Source of the DNA: CAIKLP01 sp965279595
Lineage (GTDB): Bacteria; Bacteroidota; Bacteroidia; Sphingobacteriales; Sphingobacteriaceae
Assembly: GCA_965279595.1 (NCBI GenBank)
Contig: OZ257246.1
Location: 2,170,001 to 2,234,000, forward strand
Length of the DNA: 64,000 bases
Direction of reading: 5' to 3'
The first letter of the stretch is position 1. Each line of letters begins with the position of its first letter. Below the pieces are notes generated by a model that saw only the letters and a list, made by a program, of their open reading frames with translations, had not been told where the DNA came from and made no database searches. Positions 24,781 to 33,758 of this stretch are shown piece by piece. The translations under genes and the position numbers were made by a program.

Positions 24781-26985
24781 ATGGCCCAACCTAGTTCACA
24801 AGAAAATGAAAAGGTGCTTTCTCTTTTGCAGGAGGCCTATCTAATTCGTGTTTCTGATTTAAAAAAAAGCATTGAGTTGTCAATGGAAGCTTTGCAAATT
24901 AGCAGGTCAATTGTAAACATTGAATTGATTGGAAAAAGTTTAAATCAATTGGCTTTGTTCTACATGATACAAGGGGAGCAGAAACTTTCAATCCAATCTG
25001 CAGAAGAAGCCATTACTCATTTTGAAATATTAAATGATGATATAGGAATTGCAAATGCAAAGTATGCCATTGCTAGTATATATTATAAATCGGATAACTA
25101 TCATTTAGGTTTAGTGAACTTAGTTGATTGTTTAGCAATTTATCGCAAGCATGACGATTATCATAATCAATCACGGACCTTAAAAAGTTTAGGAACTATT
25201 TATGAATATTTTGGTGATCAGAAAAAAGCCATTCAAGCTTATGAAGATGCCATTGAAGCGGCCATAAAAGCAAAAGATAAAAACCTAGAATCTAATGCCT
25301 ATAACCCATTATCAGGAATTTATTTAAATCAACACAAAGTTGCAAAGGCATTGAATTTAATTGAGAAATCAATTAGAATGAAAAATGAAACAGGTGATAT
25401 TCGGGGCTTGGCTTTTGCTTATTATGGAAGGGGCAAGGTACATATCCAAAAGAAACATTACCAAGAAGCAGAGCAAGATTTTAACGAATCCATTCGTATT
25501 CATTTAGAAATGGGAGAGCGGTTAGGAATTGCTATGACTTATTATAAATTGGGCTGCTTATACATTTTAACAAAGCAAAAAGAAAAAGCAAAAGAAATTA
25601 TTCAAGTTGCTTTAGAAATCAGCAATCAGTTTAACATTGCTATTATTAAATTTAAGTGTAATTTCTTGTTGTATGAAATATATAAAAAAGAAAAAGAATT
25701 ATCGAAAGCATTAGAATATTTAGAGGCCTATTTAAAAGTACGAGAAGCGGTAATCAATACACAAACACTCAAAATCATTGAGAATTATGAGTTGATTACA
25801 AAAATGGAATCATTGAAATTAGAAGCTCAATTGCAAAAGGAGAAAGCGGAGATAATTGAAAAAACTAATAGGGCAGAACAAGCTGCAAAGGTAAAGCAAG
25901 AGTTTCTATCAACTATGAGCCATGAGATTAGAACACCTTTGAATGCTGTTATCACTATTGCAACATTATTAGAAGAAAAAGCAGATCCTGAAGAAAATAA
26001 ATTATTGCAATCACTCAATTTTGCCGCTGCCAATTTATTAATGATTATCAATGATATTTTGGACTTCACAAAATTAGATTCAGGTAAAGTAAAATTAGAA
26101 TTTAGTCCAAGTCATTTCATTAATTTAATGAAAAACATTAGAAATACTTATCAAAATTTAGCTATTGATAAGAATTTAGAACTGACATTAAACATCGAAC
26201 CATTAGTAGCTGAAAGCTATGAAATTGATGCAACTAAATTTTCTCAAATTTTAGGAAATTTAATAACCAACGCAATAAAATATACCAATAAAGGTAAAGT
26301 TGAAATCAATGTAAATCTTTTAACAAAAGAAGATGAATTTGATGTGTTAAAATTTGAGGTAAGAGATACTGGTGTTGGCATTCCAAAGAAATATTTAGAA
26401 GAAATTTTTGATAGCTTTTCTCAACCTAAATCAATTACTACGCGCACACAAGGTGGTACAGGGTTGGGTTTGGCAATAGTAAAACAACTCATTCATTTAT
26501 TTGAAAGTGAAATTTTAGTAGAAAGTAAAGAAGGAAAGGGCTCTATTTTTTCATTTGAGTTAAAACTTAAACGAAGCACGATAACTTTAAAACGTGCAGA
26601 AAATATTTCCACTCAATTATCAGGTAAGATTGTTTTAATTGTAGATGATAATATGATAAATGCGATGGTTGCATCCAAACTGATTTCAAAATGGGGTTTG
26701 GTTTCAGATCATGCTGTGAACGGACAAGAAGCTGTTTCAAAAGCCTCACAAAACAAATATGATTTTATTTTGATGGATATTCATATGCCAATAATGGATG
26801 GTTATGAAGCAACTACAATGATTAGAAAGTCAAAAGGCATCAATAATGCCACTCCAATTTTTGCATTTACTGCTGATATTACTGCCGAGAATCAAGAAGA
26901 ATTTACATCTTATTTCCAAGGCTTTTTGAGGAAACCAATAGAAGTTGAAAAATTAAGAGAGGCATTAGTGAATGCATTGAATTAA
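24781..26985 (+). CDS. Cytoplasmic TPR-containing hybrid histidine kinase
   Basis: This 734-residue protein has no signal peptide or membrane helix. Residues about 10-335 are tetratricopeptide repeats (for example SRTLKSLGTIYEYFGDQKKA and AFAYYGRGKVHIQKKHYQEA), then a coiled coil (about 340-370), a HisKA domain with phospho-accepting His381 in MSHEIRTPLNAV, an HATPase domain (N box NLITNAIKY, G boxes DTGVGIP and GGTGLGLAIV), and a C-terminal receiver domain with Asp666 in LMDIHMPIMDGYEA and Lys in FLRKPIEV. Signals are presumably sensed through protein or peptide contacts with the TPRs. No output domain or separate response regulator is adjacent. Its stop overlaps that of the convergent pirin gene by 4 bases. 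Confidence 0.93.
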   Translation: MAQPSSQENEKVLSLLQEAYLIRVSDLKKSIELSMEALQISRSIVNIELIGKSLNQLALFYMIQGEQKLSIQSAEEAITHFEILNDDIGIANAKYAIASIYYKSDNYHLGLVNLVDCLAIYRKHDDYHNQSRTLKSLGTIYEYFGDQKKAIQAYEDAIEAAIKAKDKNLESNAYNPLSGIYLNQHKVAKALNLIEKSIRMKNETGDIRGLAFAYYGRGKVHIQKKHYQEAEQDFNESIRIHLEMGERLGIAMTYYKLGCLYILTKQKEKAKEIIQVALEISNQFNIAIIKFKCNFLLYEIYKKEKELSKALEYLEAYLKVREAVINTQTLKIIENYELITKMESLKLEAQLQKEKAEIIEKTNRAEQAAKVKQEFLSTMSHEIRTPLNAVITIATLLEEKADPEENKLLQSLNFAAANLLMIINDILDFTKLDSGKVKLEFSPSHFINLMKNIRNTYQNLAIDKNLELTLNIEPLVAESYEIDATKFSQILGNLITNAIKYTNKGKVEINVNLLTKEDEFDVLKFEVRDTGVGIPKKYLEEIFDSFSQPKSITTRTQGGTGLGLAIVKQLIHLFESEILVESKEGKGSIFSFELKLKRSTITLKRAENISTQLSGKIVLIVDDNMINAMVASKLISKWGLVSDHAVNGQEAVSKASQNKYDFILMDIHMPIMDGYEATTMIRKSKGINNATPIFAFTADITAENQEEFTSYFQGFLRKPIEVEKLREALVNALN

Positions 26986-27701
26986 TTGAATTCCATAGGC
27001 ACTTCCATCAATAAAAATTCTGCATTGGTGCTTGCAGTTATAGTTACTTCTTCCGTTTCCCAAATTCCAAAACCATCTCTTGCATTTAAATCCTGCTCAT
27101 TTACTTTAATTTCACCACTTAAATTAAAAATGTAAAGCCCATTTTCTTTTGAATTGAATGTATATTTTTTTTGAGTTCCTTCATCAAATTTTGCCAAATG
27201 AAACCAAGCATTTTGATGAATCCAAACTCCATCATCTTCTTTATTTGGTGAAACTATCTGTTGAAATTGATTGTGGCGATCAGCCTCATTTAAAGTAATT
27301 TGGTCATATCTTGGTGTTACATTTTTTTGATTAGGGAAAACCCATATTTGAAGGAATTTTACTTCCTGATCTTTGTTCTTGTTGTATTCACTATGTGTAA
27401 CACCTGTTCCTGCACTCATAATTTGAATATCACCATTTTTAATAACAGTTACATTACCCATACTATCCGAATGTTCCAAATCTCCCGATAATGGAATACT
27501 GATAATTTCCATGTTATTGTGCGGATGTTTGCCAAATCCCATACCTGCTGCTACTGTATCATCATTTAATACTCTTAACACTCCAAAGTGTTCTCTTTCT
27601 GGATTGTGATAATTTGCAAAACTAAAGGTGTGTCTACTCTGTAACCAGCCATGATTCGCATTTCCTCTGCTATCAGCTAAATGTAAAATTGATTTACTCA
27701 T
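26982..27701 (-). CDS. Pirin-family bicupin protein (YhhW-like)
   Basis: A 239-residue pirin. The N-terminal cupin has the complete metal site: His59 and His61 in GKHPHNNMEI, His103 and Glu105 in GTGVTHSEYN. Family members include the quercetinase-like YhhW of E. coli; many have no known substrate. The C-terminal half (FNLSGEIKVNEQDLNARDG) is the second, metal-free cupin. It is convergent with the hybrid kinase and has a 78-base spacer from SulP upstream. Confidence 0.93.
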   Translation of the reverse strand: MSKSILHLADSRGNANHGWLQSRHTFSFANYHNPEREHFGVLRVLNDDTVAAGMGFGKHPHNNMEIISIPLSGDLEHSDSMGNVTVIKNGDIQIMSAGTGVTHSEYNKNKDQEVKFLQIWVFPNQKNVTPRYDQITLNEADRHNQFQQIVSPNKEDDGVWIHQNAWFHLAKFDEGTQKKYTFNSKENGLYIFNLSGEIKVNEQDLNARDGFGIWETEEVTITASTNAEFLLMEVPMEFN

Positions 27702-27779
27702 GATTTAAAGTTTATAATAATTACGAACAGCAATATTTAAATTTAGTTTTACTTTAACAATTTTTTTGGGTTGTCAATT

Positions 27780-29330
27780 TTAATGAATTACCATCACATT
27801 AACCCGTTCAATTCCTAATAAATGTAGTTCAATGTGCTTTAGTTTGGCTTTGTTTTCATATTCGCTTATGATCTCCAAAATATCATAATCAATGAAATTG
27901 CAATGCCTACCATCAATAGTCAATACGCTATATTCAGGAATTTGATCTAATGAATTACGCAACTTAACTTTATTTAAAAAAGTAACATTTGAATTTAATG
28001 AAATTGTATATATGGTGGTTTCATGCTGTAATTTCTTTTCAATTTTATAATCAGCTTTGAAATTATTCTGAATAATAAAATAGGTGGAAATAAGTAATCC
28101 AATACTTACACCTATTAATAAATCGGTGCTCAATATAACTATGATGGTAAAAATAAATGGAATGAATTGTTTGACTCCTAACTTCCACATATTGATAAAT
28201 AATTTTGGCTTACTTAAATTATATCCTGTTACTAATAAAATGGCAGCTAATGAAGCGTAAGGAATACTATTTAAAAAGGGTAAAAATATAAGAACAGCAA
28301 TCAATAAAAATAATCCATGGGTAAAAGCTGAAAGTTTAGTTTTCCCTCCAGCATCCGCATTGGCGGCGCCTCTAACCACTACTGCTGTGATTGGAATAGC
28401 CCCTAACAATCCACAAGTCATGTTTCCAATTCCCTGGGCAATGAGTTCTCTATTTACGGGAGATAATCTGTTTTGTTTATCTAATTTATCTACAGCTTCT
28501 AAACATAAAAGTGTTTCTAGTGTAGCTAGAATTCCAATGATTAAACCAGCTTTCCAAATTTCTATGGAACTAAAAAGTTTGCTAAAATCAGGAGTGTTAA
28601 ATTGACTAAAAGCATTGGCAGGAATATTTACCAAATGAGTATTGTTTAAAGCTAAATTTGAATGGGAAAAATTGAATAGGAAGTTGATGCCAATGCCTAA
28701 TAGCACTGCAATCAATGGTGCTGGAATTACTTTGAATTTATGAGCAAAGGGTTGTTGTAATATTATTAAAGTCAATAAAGAGAGCAGAGCAATTAATATT
28801 GCACCCGCAGTTATATGCACACTAAAATTTTGAATTTGCATTAACACATCTTTATTAGAAAATAATTGCAAAAAACCGCTTGTCCAAAAGTCGGGCTGGT
28901 TATACCCTAATGCTAATGGTATTTGTTTAGAAATTAATAAAATACCAATTGCCGCCAACATACCTTTGATTACAGCTGATGGGAAATAATTAGCAATAGC
29001 ACCTAATCTAAATATGCCCAATAATAATTGGAATAATCCTGCTATCATTACCGCTAAAAGAAATACTCGATAATCTCCTAATGAAATTATTGCAGCTGCC
29101 ACCACAGTGGTTAATCCAGCCGCAGGACCAGATACAGATAAGCTTGAACCACTGATTAATGAAACAAGCATTCCACCAATAATTCCAGCTATTAATCCTG
29201 AAGTTAGTGGAGCCCCTGATGCCAGTGCAATTCCTAAACAAAGAGGAAGAGCTACTAAAAATACAGATAGCCCAGCAGGCAAGTCGTGTTTTAACCAAAC
29301 AAGACGGTAATACTTAATTTTTCTTTTCAA
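27780..29330 (-). CDS. SulP-family anion transporter with STAS domain
   Basis: This 516-residue inner-membrane protein has about 10-14 hydrophobic helices (residues 15-385). The SulP signature is visible early (DLPAGLSVFLVALPLCLGIA and GMLVSLISGSSLSVSGPAAG), followed by a C-terminal STAS domain (about 420-516) with SVLTIDGRHCNFIDYDILEI. SulP proteins carry sulfate, bicarbonate or other anions by Na+ or H+ coupling; the substrate is not decided. In many Bacteroidota such genes pair with a carbonic anhydrase, but none is adjacent here. It starts 12 bases after the GNAT gene upstream on the same strand. Confidence 0.92.
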   Translation of the reverse strand: MKRKIKYYRLVWLKHDLPAGLSVFLVALPLCLGIALASGAPLTSGLIAGIIGGMLVSLISGSSLSVSGPAAGLTTVVAAAIISLGDYRVFLLAVMIAGLFQLLLGIFRLGAIANYFPSAVIKGMLAAIGILLISKQIPLALGYNQPDFWTSGFLQLFSNKDVLMQIQNFSVHITAGAILIALLSLLTLIILQQPFAHKFKVIPAPLIAVLLGIGINFLFNFSHSNLALNNTHLVNIPANAFSQFNTPDFSKLFSSIEIWKAGLIIGILATLETLLCLEAVDKLDKQNRLSPVNRELIAQGIGNMTCGLLGAIPITAVVVRGAANADAGGKTKLSAFTHGLFLLIAVLIFLPFLNSIPYASLAAILLVTGYNLSKPKLFINMWKLGVKQFIPFIFTIIVILSTDLLIGVSIGLLISTYFIIQNNFKADYKIEKKLQHETTIYTISLNSNVTFLNKVKLRNSLDQIPEYSVLTIDGRHCNFIDYDILEIISEYENKAKLKHIELHLLGIERVNVMVIH

Positions 29331-29342
29331 TTTATTTTCAGA

Positions 29343-29843
29343 CTAGCTACGTCTTATGGCGTAAATGAGTTCATCTAAAAATTCTCCATTTTTATAGAAC
29401 GAATTTTTAATATGAGCTTCTAGTACAAATCCTGTTTTTTGAAGAATTTTTTGGGATGCAAGATTGGTACCATAAGGTCTTGCAAATATACGATTGATGT
29501 CCCAGTTTTTAAAACCATACTCAACCATTTCAGGTATTACCTTGCTCATTATGCCTTTTCCCCATAGTGTTTCAGAAATCCAATAGCCTAATTCTGCATT
29601 TTTACATTGCACATCTTCTTGTTGATGAATGCCAATGGATCCCACTATTTCTCCAGCTATTTCAATTCCTAAAATATGAACAGGGTTTTGACTTGTTGCG
29701 AATTCAATAAATAGTTTTCCTTTTTCTTCAGTATATGGATAAGGAAAACGATTGGTTAAGTTTTTGGCGATGTTGAAATTGTTGGCATGTTTTACAAAAC
29801 TAGGTAAATCAGCCATGCTTAACGGACGAAGTTTAAATTCCAT
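29343..29843 (-). CDS. GNAT-family N-acetyltransferase (RimJ/RimL type)
   Basis: A 166-residue GNAT. LRPLSMADLPSFVKHANN is the beta1/alpha1 region, GYWISETLWGKGIMSKVIPE the acetyl-CoA loop (W-G-K-G-I-M, equivalent to Q-G-x-G-x-A), and NLASQKILQKTGFVLEAHI motif B. The substrate is unknown. It precedes SulP by 12 bases and follows a small membrane protein, suggesting a shared transcript. Confidence 0.9.
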   Translation of the reverse strand: MEFKLRPLSMADLPSFVKHANNFNIAKNLTNRFPYPYTEEKGKLFIEFATSQNPVHILGIEIAGEIVGSIGIHQQEDVQCKNAELGYWISETLWGKGIMSKVIPEMVEYGFKNWDINRIFARPYGTNLASQKILQKTGFVLEAHIKNSFYKNGEFLDELIYAIRRS

Positions 29844-29863
29844 AGATATATTGAAAAATATTT

Positions 29864-30052
29864 TTACTCTTTATTTTTTTTAAATGAAAGAATTATTTCT
29901 CTTAATAATAAGGAAGAAATTGCTCCAATTGAAAAGATAGAAAGGAATTGAACAGTTCTAATCGATTCGTTTCCTGGAATTCTGTTAAAGCTGGCAATGG
30001 CAATAATTAAAACAATAACTAAAGTTACTCTTCTTCTACGGTTGGGTTCCAT
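29864..30052 (-). CDS. Small two-helix membrane protein, unknown function
   Basis: A 62-residue protein with a basic N-terminus (MEPNRRRRVTLVIV) and two hydrophobic segments, about residues 8-22 (VTLVIVLIIAIASF) and 32-50 (TVQFLSIFSIGAISSLLL), ending in a basic tail KKNKE. The arrangement suggests a small inner-membrane protein with both ends in the cytoplasm. I do not recognise a family. It sits between kdsB and the GNAT gene on the same strand with short gaps (49 and 20 bases), which supports it being a real gene. Confidence 0.6.
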   Translation of the reverse strand: MEPNRRRRVTLVIVLIIAIASFNRIPGNESIRTVQFLSIFSIGAISSLLLREIILSFKKNKE

Positions 30053-30101
30053 ATGGTTTAGGTTTAAGATTTAAATATACTAGAAAGAATTACAAATAAA
30101 T

Positions 30102-30854
30102 CTAACCTTTTGCAAGATTCATTTTTGCCAGAACTTTGGCTAAATCATCTGGAGTATCAATTGCAATAGTTTCAATGTCAGTAATTGCAGTTTTAATAGC
30201 ATAGCCATTTTCTAGCCATCTTAATTGTTCTAATGATTCTGCAATCTCTAAAGTAGATTGACTGAGTTGCGTAATTTCTTTTAACACCTCTCTTTTATAA
30301 CCGTAAATTCCAATGTGCTGAAAGTAATCGTGTTTTGATAACCAATCTTCTTTCGCTACATTTCTGATAGAAGGGATAACTGCTCTACTGAAATAAATAG
30401 CATATTGATTATTGTTTAAAATTACTTTGGGTGTATTTGGGTTATGTAAAGTTTCTTGGTCTGTTACTTTTTTAACTAAAGTTGCTATCGCTGCATTTTT
30501 ATCTTCAAAACAAGCTATCAATTTTTCAATTTGAAGGGGGTCAATAAAAGGTTCATCACCTTGCACATTGATAATTACTTCTTCCTCTAAACCAAGTAAA
30601 CTAACTACTTCTTGAATTCTATCAGTGCCACTTTGGTGTGTATTTGAAGTCATGCAAACATTTCCACCAAACTTTACGACCACTTGTGCTATTCTGTCAT
30701 CATCAGTTGCAACAATAATTTTTGATAAAGATTTTACTAATAAGCATTGCTCGTAAACCCTTTGTATCATAGTCTTTCCGCCGATATCAATCAAAGGCTT
30801 TCCAGGAAAACGACTTGATTCATAACGCGCAGGAATTACTACAGCAAACTTCAT
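30102..30854 (-). CDS. kdsB: 3-deoxy-manno-octulosonate cytidylyltransferase
   Basis: This 250-residue enzyme activates Kdo as CMP-Kdo for lipid A-core assembly. The nucleotidyltransferase opening AVVIPARYESSRFPGKPL is diagnostic, with later NVQGDEPFIDP (metal and sugar contacts) and QHIGIYGYKREVL. The length is typical. It shares one base with the deoxynucleoside kinase gene upstream (30854), so the two are translationally coupled. Together with the heptose kinase at 40 kb it shows a Gram-negative envelope. Confidence 0.97.
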   Translation of the reverse strand: MKFAVVIPARYESSRFPGKPLIDIGGKTMIQRVYEQCLLVKSLSKIIVATDDDRIAQVVVKFGGNVCMTSNTHQSGTDRIQEVVSLLGLEEEVIINVQGDEPFIDPLQIEKLIACFEDKNAAIATLVKKVTDQETLHNPNTPKVILNNNQYAIYFSRAVIPSIRNVAKEDWLSKHDYFQHIGIYGYKREVLKEITQLSQSTLEIAESLEQLRWLENGYAIKTAITDIETIAIDTPDDLAKVLAKMNLAKG

Positions 30855-31504
30855 TATTTTTTTGATTTACTTGGAGAAGGGAATAGTCCAAACATTTCTG
30901 TGTCTATGCGTTGAATAATATCACCTAAATCCTCAGGTTTTTCCGCGAAATTAATTCTATCAACATTAATGGTTAATAATTTACCTTCTTTATAAGAATC
31001 AATCCAATTTTCATAGCGTTCATTCAATTTAGATAAATAATCTAAACGAATGCCTGACTCATAATCTCTTCCTCTTTTCTGAATTTGATTGACTAGAGTA
31101 GGTACTGAAGCTTTCAAATAAATTAATAAATCAGGTGGTCTGATGAATTCTTTTACAGATTCAAAAACACTCACATAATTATTAAAATCACGGGTCGACA
31201 TTAATCCCATATCATGCAAGTTGGCTGCAAAAATATAGGCATCTTCATAAATCGTTCTGTCTTGTACAATGTCTTTGGTTCCTCTTTGTATATCTACAAT
31301 TTGTTTAAATCTTGAATTCAAAAAATAAATTTGAAGATTGAAAGCCCAACGTTTCATGTCTTGGTAAAAATCTTCTAAATAAGGGTTATCATCAACCGCT
31401 TCATATTGCGGTTCCCAATGGTAATGTTTGGAAAGTAATTCGGTTAATGTAGTTTTTCCTGCTCCTATATTTCCAACAATGGCTATGTGCATATTTTTTT
31501 TCAA
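30854..31504 (-). CDS. Deoxynucleoside kinase
   Basis: A 216-residue deoxynucleoside kinase of the dCK/dGK family. The P-loop is IAIVGNIGAGKTTL near residue 8, followed by EAVDDNPYLEDFYQDMKRWA, QDRTIYEDAYIFA (the D-R-S/T motif after the catalytic Glu region) and the lid RGRDYESGIRLDYL. It phosphorylates deoxynucleosides for salvage; whether purine or pyrimidine is preferred is not visible. It overlaps kdsB by one base and starts 63 bases after trpS. Confidence 0.92.
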   Translation of the reverse strand: MKKNMHIAIVGNIGAGKTTLTELLSKHYHWEPQYEAVDDNPYLEDFYQDMKRWAFNLQIYFLNSRFKQIVDIQRGTKDIVQDRTIYEDAYIFAANLHDMGLMSTRDFNNYVSVFESVKEFIRPPDLLIYLKASVPTLVNQIQKRGRDYESGIRLDYLSKLNERYENWIDSYKEGKLLTINVDRINFAEKPEDLGDIIQRIDTEMFGLFPSPSKSKK

Positions 31505-31567
31505 TGACTCGACTAAATCGAAAGGTGTATAAATTGATCGCTTAAATTATTTTTGAAAATACAGAAA

Positions 31568-32563
31568 TTAAAATGATTTAAAGCCTATAATTTCTCTTAC
31601 TTCTTTGATTGTTTTTCCAGCACTCTCGCGGGCTTTATCAGCACCTAACTTAGCTGTTTTTCTAAGGTAGGCTTCATCTGCGGCAATACTTACAATTTTC
31701 TCTCTAATTGGTGCAGTAAACGTAATAATATCTTCTGCTAATTGTTTCTTTAAATCACCATATCTTATGGTTTGGTTATTATAAACCTCTTCAAAATGGC
31801 TTACAGTATCAGTACTTGAAACTGCATTCATGATGGTAAATAAATTTTGAATGATTTCCGGTTTGGTTTGATTCATACTGGTTGGACCCGCATCTGTAAC
31901 CGCTTTCATCACCTTCTTTCTAATTATTTCTGGCGAATCCGAAAGGTAAATCGCATTGTTTTCTCCTTCTGACTTTCCCATTTTTCCTTTACCATCTAAT
32001 CCTGGAATTTTGACTAAATCAGTTCCAAAATTAAATGCATGAGGTTCAGGAAAATACTCATTATTATATAATCTATTGAAACGGTTGGCAAAAGTTCTTG
32101 CCATTTCCAAATGTTGCTCCTGATCCTTACCTACAGGCACTTTGGTGGCTTTATGAATAATGATATCAGCAGCCATCAATACCGGGTAAGTTAACAAACC
32201 TGCATTCACATTATTTGGGTTATCTCTAACTTTGTCTTTAAAGGAAGTACATCTTTCTAATTCACCTAGATAGGCATTCATATTCATCAATAAATACAAT
32301 TCAGATATTTCAGGCAAATCAGATTGCACATAAATGGTTGATTTTTCAGGATCAATACCTGCCGCCAAATATTCTATTAAAACATTTTTAACAGTATGAT
32401 GTAAATTACCTGGGGTTGGGTGGGTAGTCAGTGAATGATAATCGGCAATGAAGAAAAAACAACGATATTCTTCTTGCATTTTAATGAAATTCTTCATGGC
32501 ACCAAAGTAATTTCCTAAGTGTAAATTACCGGTAGATCTGATTCCGCTTACAACTGTTTCCAT
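31568..32563 (-). CDS. trpS: Tryptophan--tRNA ligase
   Basis: A class I aminoacyl-tRNA synthetase charging tRNA-Trp. The HIGH-type motif is in SGIRSTGNLHLGNYFGAM and the KMSKS-type motif is KMGKSEGENNAIYL, with PVGKDQEQHLEMAR between them, all typical for bacterial TrpRS. The longest open frame starts at 32614, but its first 17 residues (MLFFDAIKVLKIYYFRP) do not belong to the family; the ATG at 32563 gives METVVSGIRSTG, 331 residues, and is chosen as the start. Confidence 0.95.
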   Translation of the reverse strand: METVVSGIRSTGNLHLGNYFGAMKNFIKMQEEYRCFFFIADYHSLTTHPTPGNLHHTVKNVLIEYLAAGIDPEKSTIYVQSDLPEISELYLLMNMNAYLGELERCTSFKDKVRDNPNNVNAGLLTYPVLMAADIIIHKATKVPVGKDQEQHLEMARTFANRFNRLYNNEYFPEPHAFNFGTDLVKIPGLDGKGKMGKSEGENNAIYLSDSPEIIRKKVMKAVTDAGPTSMNQTKPEIIQNLFTIMNAVSSTDTVSHFEEVYNNQTIRYGDLKKQLAEDIITFTAPIREKIVSIAADEAYLRKTAKLGADKARESAGKTIKEVREIIGFKSF

Positions 32564-32665
32564 AGGCCGAAAGTAATAAATTTTGAGTACTTTTATCGCA
32601 TCAAAAAAAAGCAAAAAAATAATAAATAGTTTAGTTTAACCTACTTTAAGTAGATATTTTAGCAT

Positions 32666-33403
32666 ATGAAGATTTTGCGTAAGGCTCATTTTATTTGGTA
32701 TATGTTTATGGTTGCATTGGTGTTTTATCTAATGTATCCTTTATTTTATTATGCCACTCGTAAAAAAGAACGTTATCCTTTGGTAGCTAAATTGAGGAAA
32801 TTTTGGTGTCAGCTAGCATTCACATTAGGTTTCTATTCTTATAAATTTGAATTTGAATCAGACGTTGATTTTTCAAAACCAATGGTGATTGTTGCTAATC
32901 ACACATCTTATTTAGATACTCCATTAATTTGTGTGGTAGTTTCTGGTAATTATCATTTTATGGGTAAAGTGGAATTGTTGAAACACCCTGTATTGAAATT
33001 GTTTTTTCAAACCATTGATGTACCAGTTGATAGAAATAGTAAAATAGCATCTTACCGGGCATTGAAAAAGGTTGAACAAAATGTGCAGGATGGTTTAAGT
33101 TTAATTTTATACCCAGAAGGTACTATTTCCTTGAATGCACCAGAAATGGGAGAATTTAAAAGTGGAGCATTTAAAATTGCTGTAGATAAACAAGTACCAG
33201 TTTTGGCGGTTACTTTTTTAAATAATTACCAATTGATGAAAGGTAGTGGAACTAAGAATGGTTCTATCCCAGGTATCATGCGTGTGTTTGTGCATAAACC
33301 CATTGAAACAACTGGCTATGTTGGTGATGAAGGGGTGGAGCAATTAAGTAAAGAGGTATTCAATATCATTGATAATAAATTAAAAAGTTATGCGAATAGA
33401 TAA
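32666..33403 (+). CDS. plsC: 1-acyl-sn-glycerol-3-phosphate acyltransferase
   Basis: A 245-residue membrane-associated acyltransferase of the PlsC family (lysophosphatidate to phosphatidate). The catalytic HX4D motif is His79-TSYL-Asp84 in VANHTSYLDTP, the glycerol-phosphate binding motif is LYPEGTIS, and residues 8-30 form a membrane helix. PVDRNSKIAS is the block between. The length fits. gatC starts inside its 3' end (overlap 33390-33403). Confidence 0.93.
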   Translation: MKILRKAHFIWYMFMVALVFYLMYPLFYYATRKKERYPLVAKLRKFWCQLAFTLGFYSYKFEFESDVDFSKPMVIVANHTSYLDTPLICVVVSGNYHFMGKVELLKHPVLKLFFQTIDVPVDRNSKIASYRALKKVEQNVQDGLSLILYPEGTISLNAPEMGEFKSGAFKIAVDKQVPVLAVTFLNNYQLMKGSGTKNGSIPGIMRVFVHKPIETTGYVGDEGVEQLSKEVFNIIDNKLKSYANR

Positions 33404-33683
33404 AGTTTTGGTTGAGAAGATTGCTCATTTAGCTCGATTAGAATTCAACGAAGATGAAAAAGTACGTATTGAATCTGATTTGAATAGAATCTTAGATTTT
33501 ATGGATGCTTTAAATGAAGTGGATACATCCAATGTGGAGCCATTAATTTATATGAGTGATGAAGTAAATGTGCTTCGTGCTGATGAAGTAAAACAAGAAA
33601 TTACACATGAGCAAGCCTTAAGCAATGCACCTAAAAGAGACACTGACTATTTCAGAGTTCCAAAGGTTATTGATCAAAAGTAA
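33390..33683 (+). CDS. gatC: Asp-tRNA(Asn)/Glu-tRNA(Gln) amidotransferase subunit C
   Basis: This 97-residue protein is the small structural subunit of GatCAB, which amidates misacylated Glu-tRNA-Gln or Asp-tRNA-Asn. The helical N-terminus KIAHLARLEFNEDE and the NRILDFMDALNEVDTSNVEP stretch are the family's signature, with a C-terminal PKRDTDYFRVPKVI. It overlaps plsC by 14 bases. gatA and gatB are not next to it. Confidence 0.95.
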   Translation: MRIDKVLVEKIAHLARLEFNEDEKVRIESDLNRILDFMDALNEVDTSNVEPLIYMSDEVNVLRADEVKQEITHEQALSNAPKRDTDYFRVPKVIDQK

Positions 33684-33758
33684 AATTGTAGAATAAATGT
33701 TACTTGAATTCATTGTTAGCTCATTTAAATAATTTTACTTTCATCTTCGAAAAAAATT

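Noticed and set aside
29864..30052. The small gene at 29864-30052 as a spurious frame
   Set aside because: The idea that it is spurious was set aside: two clear membrane helices, a basic start and close spacing within a same-strand run make a real small protein more likely.
32564..32614. Longer start for trpS
   Set aside because: The extra 17 residues are hydrophobic and unlike any TrpRS N-terminus; the ATG at 32563 gives the family's usual start.
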